Assembly (NCBI RefSeq): GCF_050436995.1
Contig: NC_134746.1
Span: forward strand, 10,352,501 to 10,416,500
Origin: Anticarsia gemmatalis
Taxonomy: Eukaryota > Arthropoda > Insecta > Lepidoptera > Erebidae
Length of the DNA stretch: 64,000 bases
Reading direction: 5' to 3'
Part shown: piece after piece, positions 47,991 to 61,317 of the stretch
How positions within the stretch are numbered: the stretch's first letter is position 1
How the letters are laid out: each line of letters opens with the position of its first letter
Translations under genes and position numbers: made by a program
Notes under the pieces: generated by a model
The model's database searches: none
Told to the model about the DNA's origin: nothing
Seen by the model: the letters and a program-made list of their open reading frames with translations, nothing else

Positions 47991-50900
47991 CTTGTCATAC
48001 TGGACCGCCGGTTACGAGTACTACGCACCTGACCTTTTTGCAAGGCATCACCGATGCGATATGTGTATGTAACAATTATTACTCGACTTATTTCCTTCTA
48101 ACTGTAACATAATGGCGTACCTGCCGTCATCAATTTAAGTGTTTAGCGTGTGTTGTTGTTGCCTAATAAATTTAGTGTTTGAGTTATATCGGCTCTCTCT
48201 CGTAATTGTTTGCCAACTTCAGTCACTTGAGATCATTTCTGTTGAGGGTATGAGAAATTTGACATTTTTAAATGATAAGTAATGGTAAGTTGGCATAAAC
48301 TATAGTTTATGCTTACTTACTTAAATTTGCACTAAAATATTAAAAAGTGTTTTTTGTACAGAATGTTAAGAGGTGATTACCATTAATTGCAACTGTATCA
48401 TAAAGTGAACAGCGTTGAATAAACTGCTATATAAACATAATCAATGAGACCAAATGAAAAACTTTTCGACGAGAGGCACCTTTAGATATTAGGTATATCG
48501 CGCATCAAAAATTCGCGAAAAATCTTTTCACAATTAAATCGCGTCGGTTGGTTTGCTGACTATTAGGGTCCTTTTCCTTAATCTTTTGAAGACTTTTCTC
48601 TTTTTCGTCTCAGCTTTTTTGCTGAAATCTGCCGCAAAGAAACAAACCGCACTAAAACAACAATAAAAACACACCAGCAAACTCATTCGTAATCCTACAA
48701 CGCAATATTCGTTACACATTACATTTTGTTTTCCTCCCGTACTTTGTCAAAGGCGAATTCTATTACATGGCAGCGTAAAAGGGGTTTTATTACGTATACT
48801 CGCGGCAATTCCACATCAATCTGAAATCATGCCGAATGCTGTGGACCAAGGAATGAACATCAAAGTGTGACGTCAACCCATTCCATTCCACTTCGCTCCA
48901 CTACATACGAGTATATTGTGGCAGTCTAAGTAAGCCAATGATTCGAAATTCTTGGGTGATGTATATTTTCTTCTATGAACAGAAAGTAAAGGATATTTAT
49001 ATCTCTTCGTCCCTCGTGTTGATAAAATAGATAGCAGTTTATTGAAAATTCTGTTTTCAGTGACAGTTTTCCAAATCATCATATTCATATCGTCAATCAG
49101 AGTATTATATTTCTACAAAATTATTTTCTACGTTAAACATCAAAATCAGTTTAACGTTTGCAAATTAACATTTCTGAAATTAGCGTAAGCGTATGTTGCA
49201 AATTAATTCTTTATATACATATAAGAACACATTGAAATTTCGAAGGCACGTTTGTCGTAAAATAATTCGGTACCTACTTGCGTGCATTTTAGTGCCTGCC
49301 ATATAGCGCCCTTACGTGTCGGAAATAGTTTGTATCTTAACATTTATAGCTTCCCGAAATGCGTGTGTAGCTGTTATCACTAACATTTTCTTTAAAAATA
49401 TGTTGTCATGAAAAAATCTATGAAGAAACGAAGTTCTATACACTTTTTTCATTGAAAGTTGCGTAAAAATACAAATAGTGAAACACTAATTAATGAGGCT
49501 TGCAAAGATTTTCTATCAAAAATACATTGTGTTCCCTTTAGTATATTTATGTTTACCTACTTCATTATGTTGAGTGAGTATACAACATCTGCGAAAAGGC
49601 TCGTTAGGCTTGTCGTCGCATATTAAAACCTCGTTTTTACCCTATAACCCGAATCCATAACCCGGAAGTGTAAATAATAGGTGGTGATAAAAAGCTGTAT
49701 GCTTACAGCGTATTACGTAACTTTACTCTTTGATCACTGAACTGCGAGTGTCGGCATCGTCCTTCCGGGTGCCTCTACCGGATTATAAAGGTTATTTATC
49801 TAAAATTTTCAACGGCTACAGAAAATTTGGGGTCATATTTTCGAAAATATTTTGTTAAATTATCTTGTAATTATTTTTAAGCTTAAGTAAAGAAGGTAAA
49901 ATCTATCAGTCGTTAAAAAACTTTGACCTCAGGCTGATCGGTAACCATTCGCAAAACTGATTCAACTATACGATAATAACGTTATTGCAGTTCAATGCCT
50001 TACATGAATCGCGAATATCTTTTATTATTCTGACATATTATAAAGGACAATATAATCTCCTTGCTTGACGACTAAAATATAGATATAGAACAATTTAGTT
50101 AACACAGTCGTTTCGGTACATTAGGCTTTAATCCAGTATCCTATTCAAGTTGACTGATCAACTTGAAACACTCAATGATTTATTCTCTGTACGTTTCTCG
50201 TCGAGGCTTTGGGAGATAAAGACATATTTAAACTATATAATAAAGGTGCCAGGAATTATGTTTACTTGAAGGAAAAATCATAGTATCCTAGATTAGTTTT
50301 TGAATTGAACTCTTCATTCTGCGGAGACCTGGCCCCTAATAATTATCGTTGCATCAGCCTAAGGAAGACTCTGAGAGAATGCCTCAGGGATTAAGTTTAA
50401 ATAAATAAAATAATAATATAAAGATGTACCTTTGAACATAGTTGACAAAGTACAGAAAATAAGGATATCTTCCCTCGCAATCGAAGTCGTGGGCAAGAGC
50501 ATGCATTCAATATTATCAATAGTCAAACGCCAATGCAATAAATCTCACTGACATTCGGAAAGTTCCGAGCGACTTGTCGAATGGATCATATTTTCCTGTG
50601 GTGACCCCGTTTGGTGGCCAATTTTTGTATATTCCATATTTATGTACTATATAGTAGTATTATATAGAGAGCATACAAATCCTCACGGATCGACCTATTT
50701 GGTTTCGGAAACGCGAGCTTATAATAAAGTTATATGTAAAAGCACTGAAGGAGAAAGGGTTTGGATGTTTCCGCCTGAAGCTATATGTTTCTATTTCTGA
50801 TATCTATAAATATGTAAAAAATATCTAATATCGGGTGTTTCATAGATTTCCATAAAAGATTTTTCCTTTAGATTTATATTCTAGTTTAGGATACCGAACC

Positions 50901-53219
50901 TCACTATGTAGCACAATACTTTCAACGTAGGCACATACACACCTACATAGATTTTAATTTTTTTTATTTACCTTTATTCTGCATTCATGCTTACAATTTG
51001 ATCAACCTTCGGTCAAGATGCTCGTATGTAGCCATAGAAATGCGTGTCCCAGTGCATCTTTACCAAGGAAAGTATTACCGTGTGCTAACAAGCTGTCCTT
51101 ACTTATACACCATAGTAAACAAACGCTCAAAGTAGTACAACGTCACTAGTTCAAGAACCATTTATAGGCGTGACGTCAGGTTTCGATAGATACCGCCAGT
51201 TTTGGCGAGGGTCCGCGAATAAAGCGTGCATTGACACGACCCGGCAGTCCACATTGTAAACATCTGCAGCGCACTATGTGGTGAAACTAGATTTTATGCG
51301 TAAGTTAAGTGTACGCAATGTTGCTGAACTGAAAGTATAGATATACTTGCATCGTATGTATTAATGCATTTTGCTATCCTCATATACTGAAAATATTGAA
51401 GATTATTAAAATATTTTTTCGAGTAATATAATTATTTATCGGACATTAATCGAGCATAAAATATGTTTATGTTGGTCTGTCTAGTTGTCTGTCTGTTTTT
51501 AGCCGAAAAAGCTTACAGACACTCCGATACAAAGCTTAACCAGAACTAACTGTTAGTTCCCCAAAATTAGAATTTTATAGATATAGAAAAATGCCACTAA
51601 TTACAATCAAGGCCTTATTTTGTTTTGAAATAATGCAATAGCCTGGTTTTAAAATGACCTTAAGGTCTTTCCTACAAAACCTTATTAATGGTTACGCAGG
51701 TTCCGTTACCAAAACACCCCGAGCAAAATTTGTATGGCAATGTCAAAACCATGCCATTAATTGTGCCAAGAGCCGTTGTACGTGATTAGTTACCTAAAGT
51801 TTCGCAGGACGCTACGATATTTAACAGTGAAGGGTCCGCTTTAGAACTTACTCGTACCACTTGCGTCCTACATTACACAGACTTGACAGAGAGAGATTTT
51901 ATTTAATTTATTTGTCCATAACCTGCAGTGTGTTTCAGACCATGAGCTTAGTTCTTTGGGTCTAAGTTTTCCCAACACGCGGAAGAACCAACATTTTGAG
52001 AATCACCATGTAATATATTTCTTTATTTTACGGTGTTTTTCTTCATCGTTGATGTAGGTTCTGTTCTGATAGAAAGTATTCATGACTGCCACCGTAAGTT
52101 CCTGAACCTGAACCTGTAGTTCTATGATGAATAATGATGATATATATAATGATAACGTTTATAATATGTTTCTATCTAATTTTCACATTCTACACTATTA
52201 TATTTCAAAAGTAGGCCTTTATACTTTATGAAAACAAACCGGATAAATGATCTTTCATAACATTAACGTTTCCTAATTGAATAGGAAGTCAATTAAAATA
52301 ATCCCGTACATATTGACGAGCGCCGAAATATTGAGTCTTAAAGCTTCATTAGATGTGACATAAATGAAATTTTATTTTAAGGTCTTTTGAGGTTTTCCAA
52401 TCTGTCAACCGCAGGGACATATTCTATAGAAGGCACGTGTTTATTTTATTGAAAGAATCTACTGCTAAGAGGTACGATACACGTGTTTCAATACAATCCA
52501 CAGAGTTATTTGTTTGTTAGTCGACGAATAGCACTCAATAATGCCTGTAGTCATTTGATGGGGACCGAGGCACGTTTTTAATTTGCAATTGCTAACAGTC
52601 TGATCGTGCCGAGATACCTGAATACATTTTATAGTTTGCTAAAGTCTAGAACGAGAGACGCTTTGATTGAAATATGTTTTAGAATAAAGTGGAAATACTG
52701 TTTGCTAGCCTTCAGTCACGTGGCTTTGAGTTGAGTGAGAGATTTTGTCCATTGTGAAACTGATAGTTTAAACATTAATGGTTTTTATAGCTTAGGTTAT
52801 TAATTTGACTTATAAAGTGGATTTGGTGTGGATATATTTTATAATGCAAGTAAACAGAAAAGACTTCTAATATATCCAGTCTATTTAACAGATAGAGCAA
52901 TTGGACAATAAAAAAACAAAGGCATGGCTCATGATGTCCCCATGTCTATTAATTTATAGGCTTTTAAAAAAAAACATCAGATTGCACATTAACCAGGTAG
53001 GTAGGTAATTTTACAAACTTAATTTAGAAGGCAAAACAAAGTATATAATACCTTTTATAGGGCGCTTATGCAACGACTGACTTAACGAGAAAGATTTTTT
53101 ATTGGATTTCCCATGAGTGGGTTTATTTACACCCACGATCGTAAGATGGCTTTTAGGTGTCAATGTTACTGTAAGTAAGCCAGTTATCAGCCCAGCAGCT
53201 CTCAAATAGTATTAGAGCA
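47991..53219. other. AT-rich intergenic DNA, no firm gene
   Basis: Apart from the weak candidate at 48534, no coding signal is convincing. A TGACGTCA octamer lies at 51171-51178 in a slightly GC-richer patch. Confidence 0.45.
48534..48686 (-). CDS. Weak candidate: short secreted basic peptide
   Basis: The 50-residue frame begins with a plausible signal peptide (MSLLVCFYCCFSAVCFFAAD) and continues with a strongly basic stretch (KKAETKKRKVFKRLRKR), ending at a stop. The frame also extends 11 codons upstream to another Met. It could be a small secreted peptide, the first exon of a longer gene, or chance. There is no TATA box or poly(A) signal that I trust next to it, and no family match comes to mind. 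Confidence 0.2.
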   Translation of the reverse strand: MSLLVCFYCCFSAVCFFAADFSKKAETKKRKVFKRLRKRTLIVSKPTDAI

Positions 53220-53408
53220 TTTGTTTCTCCTGAGGCAAAACAAATGTTTAGGAAATATTCTTGTAAGATTTACTTGGACGACTTTATAAATACCATCAGC
53301 TGTTCCTGAAAAGTTCATTATTTGTGCATTAATACCAATATAAGCGGTATTCAAACGTAGTTGTCGTAATGCCGCAACTTTTTCATCCAACCGTCCATAC
53401 TCGGAAGC
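53220..53408 (-). CDS. Weak candidate exon, unrecognised
   Basis: A minus-strand open stretch reads SEYGRLDEKVAALRQLRLNT, then AYIGINAQIMNFSGTADGIY and KVVQ. A donor-like CAA/GTAAAT follows at about 53270, and an acceptor-like TTACAG lies upstream near 53413. An in-frame stop lies just inside that acceptor, so the exon model is not clean. Composition is more protein-like than most frames nearby. No family is recognised. Confidence 0.2.
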
Positions 53409-53569
53409 ACATTACCTGTAAGCTTTAATGAACGCAATTAACGCGGAGATTAAATTTCACGCACTAGTTACACTGACACTTATGAAACCGCTCATGATTT
53501 ATAACAGCAAAACTTCTCAATAGAAGTTTGGGCGGTGAGGCACGTCAAACAAACTAGAGTGTGCGCTAT

Positions 53570-54430
53570 AAGTAGTGTAAGTAAGTAGTAGACGTCGCCA
53601 ACGTTGGCCGACCACGACGTAGACGCGCTACGGTCGTAGTACTGCGCTCCGCTCAGTCGCCGAGTAGCGCTCCACGCGACACCACTCCGCCCGGCGGACG
53701 CTCGCCGACCGCGCACCGGCGGGAAACTTCTCACTTAACATCCCGACGTCTCTCCCCGTCTACTACACCGATAACACGTCGGATTATGAGTGCTCCCCTT
53801 CATCAAATCTCTTCTCATGCACTTTCCGCCGGTGTCACAAACTTACCGCCGGGCCTACCTCCTCGCGTGATGTAACGGCTTTGCCCCATTTACTAATGCG
53901 ATTGTTTCTCCGTGTAAGCCAGACTTATCGTCCACCGTCTACCAATGATAAACTCCGTGATTAACTTTGTTCGTGAAGTGGCGCATCTCGAACTTATGAG
54001 AGCGGACTAACAAAGTTTTAATTGTTACCGTGAATTTTTAATTTGCGCCGTATCGGAGGTGGCGTCCGTCCTTTATAAAATCGAAAAGAAACTTTCGTCC
54101 GACGTAGAACATAAAAGAAAAATATGAGCGTGAAGTTAAAAAGTTTATATTAAATATTATATAAGACTACGGCACACGATAGCTCGTCTGAGTGCTTAGT
54201 TTCGGGCTAGTGATGCAGTTTTAATGCATAAGAAACGCGACATTGTGTACTCGGAGTGAGTCACGTACGTTTGTAGTCGAGGCAGACCATTAAATGTGTC
54301 GGTAGTTACGGTCTAGGCGGGCAATAAACAGAGGGACGTATCGGGGGAAGGGCACGGAATGTTGTAAAAAGTCTAGGTGTTTCGGTTTATGTGTAAAGTG
54401 TTGGGAGGAGGGTGGTGCCGGCGGGGGTCG
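53570..54430. promoter_or_regulatory. GC-rich promoter-like island
   Basis: 53590-53740 is strongly GC-rich and CpG-dense (CGCCCGGCGGACGCTCGCCG at about 53687). It is followed by mixed sequence up to the GC-rich exon at 54432. Such islands in an otherwise AT-rich moth genome usually mark 5' ends of genes. Donor-like GCGGTAAGT on the minus strand at about 53850 and the plus-strand exon at 54432 leave open transcription in either or both directions. Confidence 0.35.
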
Positions 54431-54431
54431 G

Positions 54432-54598
54432 ATGGTGTGCGATGGTGGCGCGATGCTGTGCCTGGAGTCGCTGATGGCGCGGTGGCGCGAGCGCAGCGAA
54501 CGCGAGGGGGAGCGGCGCGCGCGCTCGCGCAGTCTCTGCTCCTCCGGCGCGGACGGCAGCCTGCTGCAGCTACTGCACAGAAGAGCCAGCAGTGCTAT
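54432..54598 (+). CDS. Candidate first coding exon of an unknown gene
   Basis: The open frame starts MVCDGGAMLCLESLMARWRE and ends LLQLLHRRASSA followed by a split codon, at a perfect donor GTAAGT (54599-54604). It gives 55 codons plus two bases. If not spliced, the frame would stop at once (ATG TAA), which supports the donor. It is GC-rich, basic and Arg/Ser-rich, with an RRAS sequence matching the protein kinase A consensus. Two Met codons (54432, 54453) could serve as start. No downstream exon is recognisable before the window ends, so the gene would have a long first intron, common for regulatory genes in moths. Longer frames on both strands over the same bases are GC-driven shadows. Protein identity unknown. 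Confidence 0.4.
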
Positions 54599-55798
54599 GT
54601 AAGTTGTAGAAAAGAGGAAATAATAACAGATATTGTTGATCTTCTTGCTAATGACTTTGCACTTTAAAAAAGCTAGCAAAAAAATACAAACGCTATTTAG
54701 AAATTATTAAAACGGACGTGTTGCGTAGCAACCCTTCGCAAAACTAACGTATATGAAAATGTATATTTCGTAATGTACTACAAGAGCTACGTTATTTGAT
54801 ACATCAAGAATGACTATGCAACTATTAAAAAGCAACATTTTACAAGTCATAGCGGCGCGTTGCTGCCGGCGGACTCGTAATGGCTTCACATAAACCTCTG
54901 AAGGCACATATATGCACAGAAAGTTTTAAATCATTCGATATTATGTAGTTTTTACAGCGTATCGTAAAACAACTGTAGCAAGTTGAAACTGTGGGTTAAA
55001 ATGTTACGTGATGGCTGTTTTAACGTTTCTACCTGTATTTCGTTAGATAAAGTTCGGTCATAATGTAGTTTACAGTGTATGGAGCGGGAGACTGTGGCTT
55101 TTTATTGTACATATTAAAGTCTTACTTGAAATATATATTGCAATTTATGGTACAACTTGTGCTACGGATACATATGACTTCTACTTCGAATTTCTGTTCG
55201 GGCAGGAACTTCTGAAACGGCAACAAACTCATAGCAACGTGAACTTAATTCACCTTTACCTTGACTTTCTGATACAGAAACGTAATCAATTATTATACAC
55301 ATCAATATGTTGTCTCCAGGGGGGTAATTCCTTACCAAGAATAAACCAGCAATTGGGAGACTATTGTTATACCTTACATAAAAAATAATTTCGAATAGAA
55401 ATATCAAAACACGAAGGCGACGCGATAGATTAAAAGTTTGTAATCGCGCTGCAAGTTTTTATCCATAGGTATTCTTCACGTTTGACCTCTACAAGGTCGT
55501 ACATATCCCCCATAAAACTATTAGAGTGTATTACAGTACAAAATGAGCAATCGCATTCGCTATCTATGATTGGATCAATTGTAAATAGAGGTGTATAGTG
55601 GCGCATTGTTCGTTCGTTAACGACTGCCAATACTGTTTTAATGAAACAGTAGTTGTTCTATCTGAATGGTAAACAATGGATACTTACGAATAGAAGAAAA
55701 CTCAACAGCCTTTATTAACCACGGTGAAGTTTAACTACCATTTCTCGTTATTTAATACTCGTTAATAATTAGTTTCTTAATAATTTAAAGTATATAAG

Positions 55799-55922
55799 AC
55801 ATTTCCACTAGTTTCATATGTTGGCTTTTCAGGAAGAATGTTAGTTGGCCTATGCTTTATCGTAAATTGGGTAATGGCTATTGTGAAGTATACCATAAAC
55901 ATTTCCACTAGTTTCATATGTT
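55799..55922 (+). repeat. Pair of exact 24-bp direct repeats, 100 bp apart
   Basis: ACATTTCCACTAGTTTCATA then TGTT occurs at 55799-55822 and again at 55899-55922 without mismatch. The 76 bases between are unrelated to either. Confidence 0.85.
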
Positions 55923-57383
55923 TTGTTTTCTAGTAATTTTCGGTCAAAAGATCACAATACATTACTTTGTACATCGAAATAAACATAAACCTTTTATGTA
56001 AAAGGAGAATTTTGGTCATATTTAACTGAAAGCAAAAACTATGAAATGAAAAATATACATTATTTTAAATTCAGTCCTTATAAGATAAATATTAGATGGA
56101 AAACATAATCATTGCCACTCCCTAAGAAAATTTTCGTCAATAGACACAATATTACTAAAAAATCTTAGTTACGTGCGCCAGAACTGTTTACTCACCGAGT
56201 TGTTTACGAAAAACATGTTGTTCACACGCTTATTCAGACTGAAAGCTTAAACGACAAGAATAAATGATGTGCCGTGGAATCTTATCATTGGAGTATTAAC
56301 CTCTTTACCATAACGTAAATTGCAAATGGCGGAAACAAGATTTTGGTTTAGAAGAGGGAGGAGGTGGTATTTTGGCTTGAGAGAATAGCAAGGACTTTGA
56401 GAGGCAGGAGACAGGCTTTGAGAGTGATGAATCAAAAGATTCTTGTCTCAAACCTGTGCTTTTCGAATCTGCTGAAGTGTGCGTGATTTAAATAGGTATT
56501 TGCGTCTTGATTTTTTTATACAAATCAGCTGTTTTCATCTACTAAACATAAAATACTATAGGAAAATAAAATAAGAAGAATACAATTATCAGATCATTCA
56601 TGTCGTTCTAAAACTGGATCGCCAATTTTAATCAATCCTCATTTGTTGTAAAATATTGTGATCGAATTTATTTATATCCCAAATCTTTCTCTTTTTTCTT
56701 TTTTTTAGATCTGGTATTTGTCAAAAATTGCCTAAAAGACGTAATTTGGACAGTTGTTTATTTAAGACATAGCCTAGGTTATCCGATATTTCTAAACTGT
56801 GAAACTGGCTCTTACAAGACAACAATCCTACTGTGTATCAATGAGACAACAATCCTACTCACATCCAATCTCAATAGATCGTTGTCATCATATCACGTTT
56901 GAGTATCATATTCAAGTGTCACCAGGTATGTAAAGCGACGGTATTTATCAGTGAAACAGACGCCAGGGAACAGATATGTTCGATAAATTACGTGCTATTA
57001 ATCTCGGATGTTACGTGGACCGATACCGACCAAATGCGGATATATTTTATGTTACGTGTTTCATATGTAAGATTTGGTAGCCAGGTGGTGTAGCACTGCA
57101 GGTATTAAGCATTTGGTAGTTTAGAATCTCATGTTTTTTAATTTGATCTTAATTTAGAACAATAAGTTCAAGTAATGTTTGGAAAATGTTGAAAGAGCAT
57201 GGAAATCATTTATGGTACAGAAATTTTAAGTGGGATGCTACTTCATTGCAATACGCCGTTCCGTTGCAGTACGTTTTTGTTAAAATAAATATTTTCTTTG
57301 ATGTTCCAGTAAAGGTCGGGCTACATCGTAGTGAAATTAACGCAATAACTTTTAGAGCGCATATTTGTCGTACAAAAAGATGT
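55923..57383. other. AT-rich intergenic DNA, no gene seen
   Basis: Only short chance frames. Confidence 0.5.
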
Positions 57384-57582
57384 ACAGTCAAAAGCAAAAA
57401 TATACACTGTCACATTTCGATCAGAATTTTTATTATTACTGCTTATTTACTTCAAAGTAATTTTACAACCACCGTGTATTTATTGTTGATGAATACAAAA
57501 CACTATATTGATGTTTTCACACACAAAATTGCGATTGGAGATGTGACAGTATACAAATTATATATTTTTCGATCGTGACTGT
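57384..57582. mobile_element. MITE-like element, about 200 bp
   Basis: ACAGTCAAAAGCAAAAATAT at the left is matched inverted at the right (ATATTTTTCGATCGTGACTGT, with gaps). The second block ACTGTCACAT near the left is matched by ATGTGACAGT near the right. The 130-codon plus-strand frame at 57186-57578 runs mostly through this element and is not a gene. Confidence 0.6.
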
Positions 57583-59730
57583 TCCTATCTATAGTATGCG
57601 TTTGACAACCAGTTCGGTTGACAACCAGTGTACGTCAAATTGATGGTCACTGTTCAATACATTACTGCTTTGACGTAACGTGTTAATCACTATGATCTCG
57701 GAGTAAACAATGTATATCAAAGTGGTTTTCAAATAGTTGTCAACTGAGATACGTGGTAGTGATAGCCTACAGAGCTTGTAACTATCCCCAGCTTTTACAA
57801 CCTTGTCGCTCTGCCGTTCATTTAGATTAGCAAAAAAAAGAGTGTAAACGCTTCCACGATATTCTGGTAGTAAAAAAGACACAAAACATGAAAGGTATCT
57901 GCACTTTATTATGGCGCGAGACTCATAAAATTTGACCCGGGAAAGGGTCAAGTAGATAGGCTTACAACCTTTTGCTGTACTGTGTTTGTCTATATTATAT
58001 AGGTTTTCTTTGAAATTTTCAGTTACTATTTACGGAGATTTTAATGAGATACAAAACTACAGTGTTAACAATATAAAAAAAGCTAAATAATAAGAATACG
58101 ATAAGACCCGAGGTTATGATGTTTCACTTCATCTGCATACATGGGATATATTTTAGTTTTCGATTACTCACAAAAATTTAGTCTTGTAGACCAACAAATT
58201 AATTAGGAGAGCCTTGTATGCAAGTTTTGCGGCTGGCGGAGCTATACAAAATTCTGAAATTAACCCAGCAGTGACCCGCAACCCTACAAATATAACTGAC
58301 GGAAACCAGTTAGGTGTATGTAGCAACTTTATTTTGAAAAGACATAGAATTATTAATAAATAATCAATTATAACCTTCCATACCATACCTGCTTGTCGCT
58401 GCTGCCGTACCATTATTTTCAATTAGTCTTACACTTGTTCTAGCCTAAAGGCTTCTTGGGTCTAACGCTTTGAATAATAACCAAAAAGAAGACTGCTACC
58501 TACGACTTATTATATTAATGTCATTTATTTATCTATATCTCAAGTTGTTCTGTTAACTAGTAGAAATGGGTCAGTAGGTTGAGGACCGGCCGATGCACAG
58601 ATGTTACCACTTCTTAAATTTGTTCTGTTACGCCTAAATTGAATGACGGGTTACTTGGACGTTTTAATAACTTTGCCCATGTACTACCCACTTATCTATC
58701 TATCTAAGGTTGTATCACAATAAAATAGCTAAATAACTGTTGTAAACATGTCTTAAATAAAATATCTGCATGATTTTGTAGTTTATTGAAAAAAAAAATA
58801 TTTGTCTTGAAAAATGGTCCGTAACCGGGGATATGACAAAATGTATGGATGTGAATGAGGCAAGAAAACAAACAGTGTGCTTTGGTCTCATTCTACTTCT
58901 TTAAAAAAAAGCGTGATTTTGTTTAAATAAATTATGTTGACTGTAATATGAGTAGGCGAACCGTATTGGAATAAGTATGGGTATTCAAAATAAGCTTTAG
59001 ATTTAAAGTTCTTATTGATAAAGTCGACCATAATTTAATGAGTAATATAAAGAGGGATTTAATTGTGATAGAAAGTGGAGTGTTTACACATTGGGCCGTT
59101 TACCAGGATGATGTTTATCGCGCCATTAGTGCCGCTAGCTGATGGGAGCCAAAACAACAAGATTATACTCGGCACGTCATTCAACAAGTTCAATATTTTG
59201 TAGATTTGAAGACTTAATTAATATGAACTATTTTCTCTTAAAGAAAATAATAGCTGCTTAATAATTTTGGAGTTAATAAGCCGAATCATATACATCGTTT
59301 CGGTGTAGCAACAAATATATATTCTGTATTGATATTTTGAAATTCAGCTACAACCCTGATCGTAAGATCATAACTTAAAGACAGGTTTCCAGTACATTTT
59401 ATCCTTGACATAAAGCAACCTAAAAATATCTTAGCGTATAATATTCATTCATTAACTTTTGTACAACAAAATATCATATGAGCGCATTAGTGTAAGCGCT
59501 ATACTAATATAGACTGCACTTACCTAAAGTGCAGTTTATTAGATTATAGGTCCTAGCTGATTTACATGTTGGACACCCCACTGCTCTTTATACTAAGCAC
59601 TTAACAGGGCGCCACACACGCGTAGAACTAGTTTTAATCTAGGCATATTAGCTCTTTTGGTACCTTGTAATTCTTATTACACTCGTTTTTTTGGAAATCT
59701 GACTGATCTCATATATCACGGGAAAAATAT
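57583..59730. other. AT-rich intergenic DNA, no gene seen
   Basis: Contains a small direct repeat (TTGACAACCAGT twice, about 57602-57629) and chance frames only. Confidence 0.5.
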
Positions 59731-60878
59731 ATGCCATCAAAAACATTCTGTAAAAACCTCAAGTCTCGCCGTAAAAAGTGGTGAGATCTATATAATACCA
59801 AGTCGATTAATCTATTTAGTCTCTACTTAAAGGACCTTCTGTCTTAAGTTATTACGTATGTTATTATCATGCCAATTTAAATAAAATACCTTTAAAACAA
59901 ATAGACCGACCTGGCCATCGCATGATTTGATTATTAGTTTGTATCACACTACACAGCACGACGAGAAGTTAATGCTCCTGAAATCTTAATGGCGAATTTG
60001 TGTTTTCTTGCGATGACCAAGTCGATCTATTTGTTTTAAAGGTATATTTTTTTTAAATTGGCATGATAATAACATACGTAATAACTTAAGACAAAAGGTC
60101 CTTTAAGTAGAGACTAAATAGATTAATCGACTTGGTATTATATAGATCTCACCACTTTTTACGGCGAGACTTGAGGTTTTTACAGAATGTTTTTGATGGC
60201 ATCTCACTTCTTTTTGTAGAGCGAACATAAGTCCAATTTGTATGAAAAGACGTTTTTTTTTCATAATTCAACATATTTTCCTATGGGAATGTTGTTCAGT
60301 TTCATGGGCTAAACACTCCTACCCACCCTATACCCCCTCCCGTTATGCCTCATATAGTAGGTGCCTAATTACACCTATTTATTTTATTTTCTACAGTAAT
60401 AATAATTCATTAACTGCAAATGTAACCTTGTAATCTTATACATTTATATGGGATTACAAAGTTATTGTTGCAGTTGGTGTATTTAGAAAACTGGACCGAA
60501 ATTAGAAAATATTAAATTTTTCCCATGATTAAGACACTAAACCCTATTTGTATTCTAAATTTTAAGCTTCTAAGTCTGCTAGAAGTACCTTAGACTTTTG
60601 ATGATCGGTGAGTCAGTGAGTCAGTGAATCAGTGAGTGACAAAATTCAAAATTTTAACAAGTTGTCATTCTTAAACTACTGGTTCAAATTGATTGAAATT
60701 TTAAATATATCGTGTTTATACAATGACTGATTAGTTGCTGAAAATCCAGGCTTCTTGTTTTATCCACAACGAAATTATAGGGGTGTCAAAAATAGCCCGA
60801 ATTGCTTCGAGAAAAGGATGTTACGGCCGTGCCGCTTTTTTTTGCTCGACTTGCGGGGGCACTTCCGTGCCCCCAGAT
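59731..60878 (+). mobile_element. Foldback/hairpin element, copy E
   Basis: Starts ATGCCATCAAAAACATTCTG and ends in the GGGGGCACTTCCGTGCCCCC hairpin and AGAT. Arms lie at about 59731-59905 and 60035-60201. One base in the right arm (ACAAAAGG) differs from the left, an apparent recent single-arm mutation. The array at 60608-60639 has four units. Non-coding. Confidence 0.88.
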
Positions 60879-61317
60879 TTGTATTTCAATTCCAATAATG
60901 CCTTAAATAATATTGCAGCTTAAGCAACCGAATAATATAAGAACACGGAGTCCCACAATATTTAATAATAGGTATTTCGGTTCAGGCTTCCTTCCCCAAT
61001 CCCGCAATAATTTCTTATACGTCGTACATCCTTGTGAAATTAAAATAAAGGAGTCGCGTGAAATCTGCACGCGAAGGAAACAAATATTTATTACAATGGT
61101 GTCCTACTTCGTTACTGTGCAAATTAGGTCATTTCGGCAATGAGATGCAGCTTTGCCGGCGAACAAAATGCGATCGAGTCTCGACAGAGCTACAATAGGC
61201 GCCCAGCTGCCTCCCGCTGCAAGCTTTGTTTGTCTCGTTCTTTTCTTATAGCCATCCCTCTCTATCAAAGTCTGAAGAGCGACTCGTGACTCGACGTTCT
61301 TCTTGACTCAGTAAATG

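Noticed and set aside
54290..54679. 129-codon minus-strand and 96-codon plus-strand frames over the GC island
   Set aside because: GC-rich sequence lacks stop codons in several frames. The frame ending at the perfect GTAAGT donor is preferred.
57186..57578. 130-codon plus-strand frame
   Set aside because: Half of it lies in a MITE-like element with inverted ends, and the residues show no domain.
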